Below the pieces are notes generated by a model that saw only the letters and a program-made list of their open reading frames with translations, did not search any database and had not been told where the DNA came from. 8,208 bases of DNA from an uncultured bacterium. GTDB taxonomy: Bacteria > Bdellovibrionota_C > UBA2361 > CAKMMH01. Of this stretch, positions 1 to 7,096 are shown in pieces. Position numbers and translations under genes: made by a program. The stretch covers positions 1 to 8,208 of the forward strand of contig CAKMMH010000074.1 in NCBI GenBank assembly GCA_927798255.1, given 5' to 3'. Position 1 is the stretch's first letter, and each line of letters starts with the position of its first letter.

Positions 1-2234
1 ATATACTATTAGAAATTTTTGCTGATAAAGAAGAGTATAAAAAGTATTATTATACTTATACATCACCAGAAGAAGCAATTTACTATCTTTTATCTGGACG
101 TGAAAAATCTGAGATTAGTTTAATTGAAGAAAGGTATAATAAACTAAAACAAAAAGATGATGCATTTATTAAAGATTTAAATATTATTTTTGAAAATGAT
201 ACTAATACTCTTGAAACGTTACTTAATGGTATAAATTATGAAAAAATCGCGCAAAGGATAAAAGCTCTTTTATATCCTGAAGACGATTTGCTACTAGGAG
301 AGGAGTTAAACTCTCCTGGAATTTATCAAAAAATTAAATTCCCAGTAAAATTTAATGAAATTAACACACTTAAAGATATAAAAACTCATAAACTTCGTGA
401 ATATCACCAAAGAGAAAAGATTTTACAAGAATTTTCATATATAAAAGGTAAAAAAGCATTAAAGCTTAATGAATATCTTAACAATCATTACAAATTTTCA
501 TTAAATGAAAGTGTATTTCCAGAATTATTTTATTTTAATCCTGAAAAAATCGCATTTGATGTAAGTAATGCATTATTTTTGAGATTAGAAGTTGCAGATA
601 TTATAAAAATTTTAAGATATTATGACGCAAATGAGCTTAACCAAATTAAAAACGCATATCTTACAAATTTTAATTCTAATTTAGATAAAGACATATTTGA
701 TTATGCAATTAAGGCATTAAAGGGAAAATTTAATGATCAAACTAAAGGAATCTATGAAGATATAATATCAGGTATAGTAAGATTAGATTCTAGTTTTGAT
801 TTAATCAAATATTTATTAAGAAGTGATAATGAGTTTCCTAGTTGGGACTCAGAACATGAAATATCACAAGAGTTAACAGATGCAGCATATGAAATAGCTA
901 ATATTATTAATAATGAAACATATAGCTATGAAGAAATTGAAAATGAATTATTAAACTATTTAAAAAAATTTAGCTATAATGAACTAATTGATATAAAACA
1001 AAGATTTTATGATTTGCTAGAACCCAAAGAATCGTTAACAAAAATTTTGATAGACATATTTGGAAATGAAAACGCAACTAAATTAGATTACATAGTTAAT
1101 AACATTAATAACGGAGACGAATTGGCAGGTGTTTTATTACCGCATACTTTGTTATATTTGCAAAATAATATTACAGGAAATAGTTTAATTAAACTTAGAG
1201 AAAAACTTATTACAGATTGTGAAAATCAAGATGATATCGAAATCATAATTAACAAGTGTGATCTTTATGCTAGTTTTCTTGTAAGGAATTTTTACACTCA
1301 TCTATTAAGGCATGATAATATTGATAGCTTTTTAGTTGATGCATTTGATTTAGATTATAAATTTATAAAGGCAATAGAGTTAATTTTTAATATAAAATAT
1401 TCATCTTTAAGAAGATTACTAAAAGAGATGTGTAATAATGGAATATTATCTAGTGACATTCTTACAACAGTAATATTAAAACTTGAAAATATTCCAATTG
1501 ATATAACAGAAACAATTAAGTTTTATATTAATCAAAGCAAATTAAGAGACTTATTGAAACTTTTTTCAACGTATCAAAATAATCAAAACACCTTAGAAGA
1601 TATATTTGAAATCATTCATTTAGATAATGAAGTAACAAGCCCTAAATTAAAACAGTTAATAAAAGATAGCAATTCAAAATTAACTGATATAAATGAGTGC
1701 ATTCTATATTTAGATGGTTATTATCCAAAGGAGCTTGCTAAAAAGATAAGAAGAATATTAGCTCAGAATAATCTCGAAGAACAAGATGAAAATAAGAGAT
1801 TAGTTCAAATCAAAAAAGATTTAACTAGTTTATTTAAAGGGATTTCAGATTCAAAACTTATCCCTAATGATATTAACTGGAAAATTGAACAAAATTATAT
1901 TGCCACGTTATATTACAAGGCGATATTTAAGGAAAATATTATAACAACATTAAAAAAACTTAATATTTCAAATCAAGATTTAATTGACATATCAAATTTA
2001 ATATATGGTGAAGAAATTGTAAATCAGGCATTAAGACTAGAAGAAATTGTAAACGATAATGTTATTAATGAACAAGAAATTGAAACATTAAGACAAATTT
2101 TACCACTACGACATAAACGCTACATGATGATTCTAAGAGATTTTTTTAATAGTTATACAAATTACGATAAAAAGCTTGAAGAATACATAAAAGAAAACGA
2201 TGAGTTTAGAAAACTTTTTATTACAAATGAATAA
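1..2234 (+). CDS. Large helical-repeat protein, annexin-like units, 5'-truncated
   Basis: The reading frame is open from base 3 to the TAA at 2232-2234, giving 743 visible residues; the true start lies left of the window. A TTG at 288 is only an internal leucine codon, because the frame stays open and similar in character upstream. The protein is soluble-looking, rich in Lys, Glu, Asn, Ile and Leu, with no signal peptide or membrane segment visible. It reads as successive amphipathic helices. Several stretches (visible residues about 21-80, 180-260, 292-370 and 679-740) share the order helix, x-x-I-x-x-x-L, short turn, E-L-x-x-I-x-x-x-Y/F, L-x-x-x-I, which is the layout of an annexin repeat. 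Examples are ADIIKILRYYDANELNQIKN and the C-terminal EIETLRQILPLRHKRYMMIL. The annexin calcium loop GxGT is missing from all of them. A 14-bp direct repeat (2010-2023 and 2040-2053) encodes EEIVN twice, ten codons apart. Function is unknown. The annexin link is a pattern-based guess; any other alpha-helical repeat fold is possible. Confidence 0.85.
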   Translation, partial: ILLEIFADKEEYKKYYYTYTSPEEAIYYLLSGREKSEISLIEERYNKLKQKDDAFIKDLNIIFENDTNTLETLLNGINYEKIAQRIKALLYPEDDLLLGEELNSPGIYQKIKFPVKFNEINTLKDIKTHKLREYHQREKILQEFSYIKGKKALKLNEYLNNHYKFSLNESVFPELFYFNPEKIAFDVSNALFLRLEVADIIKILRYYDANELNQIKNAYLTNFNSNLDKDIFDYAIKALKGKFNDQTKGIYEDIISGIVRLDSSFDLIKYLLRSDNEFPSWDSEHEISQELTDAAYEIANIINNETYSYEEIENELLNYLKKFSYNELIDIKQRFYDLLEPKESLTKILIDIFGNENATKLDYIVNNINNGDELAGVLLPHTLLYLQNNITGNSLIKLREKLITDCENQDDIEIIINKCDLYASFLVRNFYTHLLRHDNIDSFLVDAFDLDYKFIKAIELIFNIKYSSLRRLLKEMCNNGILSSDILTTVILKLENIPIDITETIKFYINQSKLRDLLKLFSTYQNNQNTLEDIFEIIHLDNEVTSPKLKQLIKDSNSKLTDINECILYLDGYYPKELAKKIRRILAQNNLEEQDENKRLVQIKKDLTSLFKGISDSKLIPNDINWKIEQNYIATLYYKAIFKENIITTLKKLNISNQDLIDISNLIYGEEIVNQALRLEEIVNDNVINEQEIETLRQILPLRHKRYMMILRDFFNSYTNYDKKLEEYIKENDEFRKLFITNE

Positions 2235-2254
2235 ATAAATTATTTCTAGAATAA

Positions 2255-2300
2255 AAAAGGGAGAAACACTCTTACATAATAAAAGCATTTTCTCCCTTTT
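2255..2300. terminator. Bidirectional intrinsic terminator between convergent genes
   Basis: A perfect 12-bp inverted repeat (AAAAGGGAGAAA at 2255-2266 against TTTCTCCCTTTT at 2289-2300) encloses a 22-nt loop. It lies 20 bp after the stop of the helical-repeat gene and 22 bp after the stop of hppA on the other strand. The A-run on the left and T-run on the right give a U-tract to transcripts from either direction, as expected of one terminator serving two convergent genes. The loop is long for a classic terminator, and part of the stem is A:T. Confidence 0.8.
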
Positions 2301-2322
2301 ACTTAATAACTAAATATTTTAT

Positions 2323-4749
2323 CTATTTTTGTGACTTAATTCTCATTCCATAGAATGATCTATATACAAAATATAAACCAAGCACAAAAAGAGCAATACC
2401 AAAATAAATAGCAATATTTGGTGCCTTAACTGCAATTTCAACTGCTAGTAATCCAAATAAAGTAGTAAACTTGATAATTGGATTTAATGCAACTGATGAA
2501 GTATCTTTATAAGGGTCACCTACTGTATCACCTACAACTGTTGCAGCATGAAGCTCTGAGCCCTTTTCTTTTAAATCAACTTCTACAACTTTCTTAGCGT
2601 TATCCCAAGCACCTCCAGCGTTTGCCATAAATAATGCTTGGAAAAGTCCAAACACTGCAATTGATACCAAGTAACTTGCAAAGAATGTAGGGTTAAAACA
2701 TGCAAAAGCAAGAGTCACACAAAATACTACTCCAAAAATATTCATCATACCTTTTTGAGCATATTGAGTACAAATCTTTACTACACCCTTTGATTCTTCA
2801 ATTGATGCACCTTTTTCATCTTCAAGCTTAATATTTTTCTTAATAAACTCAGTAGCTCTATAAGCACCAGTTGTAACAGCTTGCATTGATGCTCCTGTAA
2901 ACCAGTAAATTATAGCACCACCTGAGATTAATCCTAATAAAACTTTTGGATTTAATAAATCAAGATTAAGATTTAGCATCAATATAATTGAGAAAATCAT
3001 TGTAGTAGCACCAATTACTGCAGTACCAATTAGAACTGGTTTTGCAGTAGCCTTAAATGTGTTACCAGCAGAATCATTTTCCTCTAATAACTCCTTACCC
3101 TTCTCAAAATCAGGTGTAAATCCATAATCTTTTTTGATTTCATCAGAAATACCTTTAATTGATTCTATTTGAGAAAGCTCAAATACAGATTGAGCATTAT
3201 CAGTTACAGGACCATAAGAGTCAACTGCAATTGTTACAGGGCCCATACCTAAGAATCCAAATGCAACTAAACCAAAAGCAAAAACTTCAGGGTGAATCAT
3301 ATAAGCTGATAACCCATTTTGTGCTGCAAAATATGCTCCAACCATTAAGCCTACCATTACTAGACCTTTCCAAAATGCTGAGAAGTTACCAGCAACAAGT
3401 CCTGAAAGAATAGTAAGTGAAGCTCCTCCTTCTCTTGAAGCATCAACAATTTCGCTAACATGTTTTGATTTAGATGATGTAAATATCTTCGTAAATTCTG
3501 GTATAAGAGCTGCAGCCAATGTTCCACAACTTATGATTGATGATAACCAGAACCATGTATTTCCACCTAATGCATTACCTAATAATATATAGCTTGTAGC
3601 ATATGTTACGATAATTGAAATTATAGAAGTAATCCAAACAAGTGATGTTAATGGTGCTTCAAAATTAAAATTATCAGCATTACCATACTTTGATTTGGCA
3701 ATACAAGAGTTAATTAAATATGAAACAATTGATGTAATAATCATCAAAACTCTCATTGCGAAAATCCATACAATGAATTGTCCTTGAAGAGCTAACGCAC
3801 CATCTTGCATGAATCTAACGCCACTTTCATCAACACCAAATCCAACTGCAAGCACGATGAAGCTTACAAGAGCAACACCTGTAACACCATATGTTTCAAA
3901 TCCATCTGCTGTAGGCCCCACAGAGTCACCAGCATTATCACCTGTACAGTCAGCAATAACACCAGGGTTTCTTGGATCATCTTCACCGATATTAAACACA
4001 ATTTTCATTAAGTCTGCGCCAATATCAGCAATCTTTGTAAAAATACCACCACAAATTCTTAAAGCTGCAGCTCCTAAAGATTCACCAATTGCAAATCCTA
4101 AGAAACAAGACCCGGCATATTCTCCAGGCACAACAAGAAGAATAAATAGCATCATTATCAATTCTACACATATTAAAAGTACACCAATAGACATACCAGA
4201 ACGAATAGGAATATCATAAACTGGATAAGCTTTCTGCTTTAATGATGCAAATGATGCTCTACTATTAGCGTAAGTATTAATTCTTATACCAAACCAAGCT
4301 ACACAGTAAGAACCAAGAATACCAAATACTGAACAAGCAATAATTAGCATTACTTTTGAAGCTTCAAGTTGTTGAAGACATAAGAAATAGTAACACATGC
4401 AAATAGCTATAACTGTTTCAAGAACTAACAAGAACTTACCTTGTTGAAAAAGATATGTTTTGCAAGTTTCATATATTATAGATGAAACATTAAGCATACT
4501 TTTATGGGCAGGAAGTTTTTTAATTCTAAAAAATCCTGCAAGACCAAAAATCATACCAAGTAAGCAAATAACAATACCGCACCATAAGATACATGTACCA
4601 GTTACATCGCTTCCAAATACATTAAAATTGACATCCAAACTTGGAATCTTTAAATCAGCTTCTGCTGCAAACGAACTTGCTGGGATAAGCATCAAAGATG
4701 CTAACATGCCCATAAATAAATTCGGTAGTTTTGAACGATTTATAATCAT
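2323..4749 (-). CDS. hppA: Membrane-bound H+-translocating pyrophosphatase, divergent K+-independent type
   Basis: This integral membrane enzyme hydrolyses pyrophosphate and pumps ions, normally protons, out of the cytoplasm. The 808 residues contain about 16 hydrophobic segments. Family signatures are complete: FTKIADIGADL (237-247), EDDPRNPGVIAD (256-267) followed by GDNAGD (270-275), VDSYGPVTDN (509-518), GGAWDNAKK (712-720) and GDTVGDPYKDTS (740-751). These acidic and lysine residues bind magnesium pyrophosphate. At the diagnostic GNTT-A/K site the sequence is GNTFK, with Lys566, the residue that marks K+ independence. The wording around 256-285 (CTGDNAGDSVGPTADGFETY) and the long hydrophilic 525-560 segment differ from plant and Rhodospirillum enzymes. 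They fit the evolutionarily divergent, Na+-regulated H+-PPase group described from Chlorobium limicola and Cellulomonas fimi; that placement is from memory. Residues 1-30 resemble a cleavable signal peptide ending PASSFAA. ATG 4749 is chosen because AAAGGAA precedes it at good spacing. No gene is co-directional directly downstream. Confidence 0.96.
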   Translation of the reverse strand: MIINRSKLPNLFMGMLASLMLIPASSFAAEADLKIPSLDVNFNVFGSDVTGTCILWCGIVICLLGMIFGLAGFFRIKKLPAHKSMLNVSSIIYETCKTYLFQQGKFLLVLETVIAICMCYYFLCLQQLEASKVMLIIACSVFGILGSYCVAWFGIRINTYANSRASFASLKQKAYPVYDIPIRSGMSIGVLLICVELIMMLFILLVVPGEYAGSCFLGFAIGESLGAAALRICGGIFTKIADIGADLMKIVFNIGEDDPRNPGVIADCTGDNAGDSVGPTADGFETYGVTGVALVSFIVLAVGFGVDESGVRFMQDGALALQGQFIVWIFAMRVLMIITSIVSYLINSCIAKSKYGNADNFNFEAPLTSLVWITSIISIIVTYATSYILLGNALGGNTWFWLSSIISCGTLAAALIPEFTKIFTSSKSKHVSEIVDASREGGASLTILSGLVAGNFSAFWKGLVMVGLMVGAYFAAQNGLSAYMIHPEVFAFGLVAFGFLGMGPVTIAVDSYGPVTDNAQSVFELSQIESIKGISDEIKKDYGFTPDFEKGKELLEENDSAGNTFKATAKPVLIGTAVIGATTMIFSIILMLNLNLDLLNPKVLLGLISGGAIIYWFTGASMQAVTTGAYRATEFIKKNIKLEDEKGASIEESKGVVKICTQYAQKGMMNIFGVVFCVTLAFACFNPTFFASYLVSIAVFGLFQALFMANAGGAWDNAKKVVEVDLKEKGSELHAATVVGDTVGDPYKDTSSVALNPIIKFTTLFGLLAVEIAVKAPNIAIYFGIALFVLGLYFVYRSFYGMRIKSQK

Positions 4750-4754
4750 GTCAT

Positions 4755-4761
4755 TTCCTTT
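4755..4761 (-). promoter_or_regulatory. Ribosome binding site of hppA
   Basis: On the minus strand AAAGGAA ends five bases before the ATG at 4749. It is the best Shine-Dalgarno match among the minus-strand genes here and supports the start that includes the signal-like N-terminus. Confidence 0.7.
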
Positions 4762-4781
4762 ATAAAAATACGAAAATCTTT

Positions 4782-4810
4782 AGCATAAAACTCTATTAAT
4801 AATATGTCTT
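4782..4810 (-). promoter_or_regulatory. Candidate sigma-70-type promoter of hppA
   Basis: On the minus strand AAGACA (4805-4810) and TATGCT (4782-4787) are separated by exactly 17 bases. Each matches the -35 and -10 consensus at four of six positions, and the pair lies a few dozen bases upstream of the hppA start. In DNA this AT-rich, partial matches are common, so this is a tentative call. Confidence 0.3.
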
Positions 4811-4903
4811 AATAAAAAGTATTATTCTAAAGAATTCTTCCTTAAAAAAAAAGTTAAATAAAATAATTAACACAAAATTATTCAATATCTCTAGATAAAA
4901 AAA

Positions 4904-5031
4904 CGAGGTAATTAAGAAAAAAAAAGAAACTTTTAGATAATAGTTCTTTTGACTAGCTTAGCACCCTTTTATATAAAAAGTGCCACCTTAAAAAGACACA
5001 CCCAAAATTATTTTTTTTCTTAAATACCTCG
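4904..5031. repeat. 128-bp element with 21-nt terminal inverted repeats (MITE-like or large RNA hairpin)
   Basis: The left arm (4904-4924) begins CGAGGTAATTAAG followed by nine A; the right arm (5011-5031) is its inverse with eight T, ending CTTAAATACCTCG. The arms match at 20 of 21 positions. The interior holds a short hairpin (4961-4983) and an imperfect 15-bp tandem pair (4974-4988 and 4989-5003, 11 of 15 identical, each starting TAAAAAG). No target-site duplication is certain, since both flanks are A-runs. The element fills part of the gene-free stretch 4750-5173 between rsmE and hppA. It could be a small non-autonomous mobile element or a palindromic repeat. Read on the minus strand it is followed by seven T (4897-4903), so it could also act as a large terminator for the rsmE transcript. 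Confidence 0.55.
4961..4983 (-). other. RNA-type hairpin inside the inverted-repeat element
   Basis: On the minus strand GCACTTTTT pairs with AAAGGGTGC around the five-base loop ATATA, giving nine consecutive pairs as RNA if two U-G wobbles are allowed. On the plus strand the same positions would be A-C mismatches, so if the structure is functional it is in RNA read in the rsmE-to-hppA direction. No U-tract follows it directly, so it is not a classic terminator alone. Confidence 0.4.
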
Positions 5032-5173
5032 AAAAAATTATTATTTATCATGATATCAATTATCTTAAAATTTTCACTATGGTAACTAAATATAGCAATT
5101 GGCACAATATGAAAAATTATTAAAATAGAATTATCTAATAAATATAAATAGTTATTTAAAAACAAACCTAATC

Positions 5174-5899
5174 TTAACCATTGATTTTGCCTATTAAATA
5201 CCCTAAAGCCACCTCAACTCTTAAGATTCTTTCTCCGAGCCCAATGCTTTTAAATGATTTTTGGTGAAAATACTCTATTTCTTTATCGCTAAACCCGCTT
5301 TCTGGACCAATTGCAATGCATTTAATATTAGAAATGTTACTAAAATTATCTCTATTTAACTCATAGTTACAGTTTGTATCAGCAATAACATTTAAATTAT
5401 TATTAATTAGGTTTTCTCCTTCTTCATTAAAACAATCAAAAATTGATTTATATATTTTGATTTCTGGAAAAAATGTATCGCCAACTTGCGACATAGCAAG
5501 TAAACATTCATTTTTTATATTTTTTTCACTTAGGCTTGTCGATTGAATATAACTTTTAGGAATATTATCACATCTTAAGAAGATAATTTTTTTAACTCCA
5601 AGGCTCGTTGCTATATGCAAAATCTTTTTATTAGTTTGAGGTCTACAAATTGAAATAATAAGTGTTAAGTCTAATTTTTGAGGAGATTCTTTATCTAAGT
5701 TAACATCAAATAAGATCTCGTTATTTGTCATTTTTATAACCTTAGCTTTGCCTAATTTCCCATCAATTAAACCTACACTTATTTCCTGGCCTTCTTTTAT
5801 AGTATAGCGTTCTTTTAAGAAAGAGAGTCTACTTCCTGTAATAACCCCTTTTGTGTTATTGCAAGACAATTCATCTTTATAAAATAATAGAAAATTCAT
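5174..5899 (-). CDS. rsmE: 16S rRNA (uracil(1498)-N3)-methyltransferase RsmE
   Basis: RsmE methylates N3 of U1498 in helix 44 of 16S rRNA using S-adenosylmethionine. The 241 residues are the normal length. Residues 1-70 form the PUA-like RNA-binding part (NFLLFYKDEL, then LSFLKERYTIKEGQ). Residues 75-241 form the SPOUT methyltransferase with its trefoil-knot signatures: RPQTNKKILHIATSLGVKKI (86-105), GPESGFS (198-204) and LGERILRVEVA (221-231). Departures from consensus are Ser for Gly in GPEGGFS, VEVA for TETA or ADTA in the last motif, and QVGDTFFPEI where QSxR-x-x-x-P is usual. All the landmarks are still recognisable, so it is probably active but divergent. The ATG at 5899 has no clear Shine-Dalgarno sequence; no alternative start exists back to an in-frame stop at 5924-5926, which is also the stop of the lipoprotein gene 24 bp upstream. 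It is probably the last gene of that transcript. Confidence 0.92.
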   Translation of the reverse strand: MNFLLFYKDELSCNNTKGVITGSRLSFLKERYTIKEGQEISVGLIDGKLGKAKVIKMTNNEILFDVNLDKESPQKLDLTLIISICRPQTNKKILHIATSLGVKKIIFLRCDNIPKSYIQSTSLSEKNIKNECLLAMSQVGDTFFPEIKIYKSIFDCFNEEGENLINNNLNVIADTNCNYELNRDNFSNISNIKCIAIGPESGFSDKEIEYFHQKSFKSIGLGERILRVEVALGYLIGKING

Positions 5900-5923
5900 G
5901 AATACTACAAAATTACTAGTTTT

Positions 5924-6424
5924 TTACTTTGAAATATTTTCTTTCTTAGTATAAATAGTGCCAGTTTTAGGATCCTTACACTTTGGAGGTAAAGTTTTTA
6001 GAATTATTCCACCTGCTTTAACACAACTTTCAAAATCTGTAACTTCAATGTTCTCATCTTTTGTAGTAGTCTTATTATTACCATTCATAGTCATCACCAT
6101 TTTGTTACACGTACATGAATTTTTATTATTTAAAGCACATTTTTCGCACTTACAACTATTTGCCATTAAAGGACATTTTCCTTTACCGCATGGGCAATTA
6201 GCTGATTTTAAAAGCTCCATATTATTAGTTTCACATGCCTTTTTTATTTGACATGAATCCTTCATAGGACAAGTATCTTTCATTGGACAAGTTTTTATCA
6301 TCTCGCAAACATTATCCATTTTACAACCACAAGGACACGTCTTAACTTCTTTACTAGTACAAGAACTTAGCATAAGAATCATTAAACATACTGTAACTAC
6401 AATAAAAATATTTTTATTTTTCAT
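5924..6424 (-). CDS. Cys/Met-rich lipoprotein, putative metal-binding
   Basis: The 166-residue product has a lipoprotein signal peptide: MKNKN, a hydrophobic core, and the lipobox LSSC with lipidated Cys22. The mature part then holds 19 cysteines including Cys22, many in CP-type pairs (TCPCGC, TCPMKD repeated twice, NCPCGKGKCPLM, SCKCEKC, SCTC), plus several methionines and no histidine. This spacing resembles metallothionein-like or Cu(I)-binding proteins. The C-terminal part (about 133-160) is a separate small module, F-x-x-C-x-x-A-G then P-P-x-C-x-x-P (FESCVKAGGIILKTLPPKCK), a pattern seen at the end of many secreted bacterial proteins. AAGG (minus strand, 6434-6437) sits nine bases before the ATG. 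It lies 28 bp after the DUF192 gene and 24 bp before rsmE, suggesting co-transcription. The metal-binding role is inferred from composition; a disulfide-rich structural lipoprotein is the alternative. Confidence 0.85.
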   Translation of the reverse strand: MKNKNIFIVVTVCLMILMLSSCTSKEVKTCPCGCKMDNVCEMIKTCPMKDTCPMKDSCQIKKACETNNMELLKSANCPCGKGKCPLMANSCKCEKCALNNKNSCTCNKMVMTMNGNNKTTTKDENIEVTDFESCVKAGGIILKTLPPKCKDPKTGTIYTKKENISK

Positions 6425-6452
6425 ATAACAAAGCCTTACTTATAATGTAAAA

Positions 6453-6962
6453 TTAATTTTGGATATTTACCTTATATCCTATTTTGATACCATATTTTTT
6501 GGCAGAAAAAGCAGGAATTTCAATTGCATATCTAGACTTTCTATTGATAGAATATCTAGGAATATCATCATCTCTAATATCTTTTCCCCCTTGAGGTATC
6601 ATATTTTCTATTATACCAACTACTATATAATGCTCATTTAAAAACACAATATCTAATGGCACAAAAGTATTTTTCATCCAAAAATTCATAACAATATCTT
6701 CATCGTAAGAAAAAAGCATTCCTTCGTTATCATTGAGTGCTTTTACGAACATAAGCCCTTTTGTGCGAAGCTGCACAGTATCTGCAACCTTTAACTCATA
6801 ACTAGCGATTTTTTCATTATCATTATTTGTAAAAGTTGCATTAACGACCCGATATGCTTGAGCATTTATACTATTAACGCCGCTATAAAGAAATAGTAAG
6901 AAGACCACAACCGCAATATATACATATTTTTTAATTTTAAAATTATTTATTTCTTTTCTCAT
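6453..6962 (-). CDS. Exported DUF192 family protein
   Basis: The 169-residue product starts with a positive, hydrophobic export signal (VYIAVVVFLLFLYSGVNSI) with a likely cleavage after AQA at residue 36. The rest is a full DUF192 domain. Its hallmarks are VADTVQLRTKGLMF (59-72), GMLFSYDE (81-88), FWMKNTFVPLDIVFL (94-108) and RYAIEIPA (144-151), ending IKIGYKVNIQN, which matches the domain's final G-D/Y-x-V strand. The family forms a small beta-barrel; its biochemical role is not established. The first residues MRKEIN precede the signal, and no better start is visible. The Shine-Dalgarno sequence is weak. It is the first gene of the apparent three-gene unit that continues with the Cys-rich lipoprotein and rsmE, and it is divergent from the TadE-like gene. 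Confidence 0.93.
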   Translation of the reverse strand: MRKEINNFKIKKYVYIAVVVFLLFLYSGVNSINAQAYRVVNATFTNNDNEKIASYELKVADTVQLRTKGLMFVKALNDNEGMLFSYDEDIVMNFWMKNTFVPLDIVFLNEHYIVVGIIENMIPQGGKDIRDDDIPRYSINRKSRYAIEIPAFSAKKYGIKIGYKVNIQN

Positions 6963-6991
6963 TTTTACTAAAACTTTTAAGATTATTTACA

Positions 6992-7020
6992 ATATTAATA
7001 TACAAATATTATATTAATAT
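6992..7020. repeat. Paired 10-bp palindrome in the divergent intergenic region
   Basis: The perfect palindrome ATATTAATAT occurs twice, at 6992-7001 and 7011-7020, with centres 19 bp apart, between the starts of the DUF192 and TadE-like genes. Two equal palindromes about two helical turns apart could be a regulator's operator. The DNA here is nearly all A and T, so chance is a real alternative. Confidence 0.3.
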
Positions 7021-7032
7021 GTTAAGATAACT

Positions 7033-7063
7033 TTGTTTTTTGTAAATATAGTTTTTCTATATA
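7033..7063 (+). promoter_or_regulatory. Weak candidate promoter of the TadE-like gene
   Basis: TTGTTT (7033-7038) and TATATA (7058-7063) are 19 bases apart, slightly wide for a sigma-70 promoter, and lie about 35 bases upstream of the ATG at 7097. The surrounding DNA is so AT-rich that the -10 assignment is not unique. Confidence 0.22.
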
Positions 7064-7080
7064 TTATTTTAACAACTAAA

Positions 7081-7086
7081 AAGGAA
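7081..7086 (+). promoter_or_regulatory. Ribosome binding site of the TadE-like gene
   Basis: AAGGAA lies ten bases before the ATG at 7097 and is the only good Shine-Dalgarno match in the region. It decides the start, which also places the prepilin-type N-terminus right at the beginning of the protein. Confidence 0.6.
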
Positions 7087-7096
7087 CTCATCATAA

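Larger units (their letters stand above)
6963..7096. promoter_or_regulatory. Divergent intergenic region, DUF192 unit and TadE-like gene
   Basis: These 134 bp separate two gene starts pointing away from each other, so promoters for both units should lie here. The sequence is almost entirely A and T. On the minus strand several TAATAT-type hexamers could be a -10, with no convincing -35, so no specific promoter is called for the DUF192 unit. Confidence 0.5.

Noticed and set aside
288..290. TTG as the start of the first gene
   Set aside because: The same frame is open with similar helical composition back to the window edge, so this is an internal leucine and the gene is 5'-truncated.
3159..4765. 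Plus-strand ORFs of 68 to 136 residues within the hppA region (3159-3413, 3805-4011, 3809-4219, 4460-4765)
   Set aside because: They are antisense to a complete, highly conserved hppA and have no family features; they are shadows of its coding pattern.
4953..5165. 70-residue minus-strand ORF just downstream of rsmE
   Set aside because: It begins with TTG, has no convincing ribosome binding site, is made of AT-rich residues (N, I, F, L, K) expected by chance, and runs into the inverted-repeat element.
5958..6641. Plus-strand ORFs opposite the lipoprotein and DUF192 genes (5958-6251, 6459-6641)
   Set aside because: Both lie antisense to genes with clear signal peptides and family motifs, and they show no motif of their own.
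6963..7096. CtrA-type site (TTAA-N7-TTAA) in the divergent region
   Set aside because: Several TTAA words occur here, but none are spaced by seven bases; the observed start-to-start distances are 8, 18 and 19.
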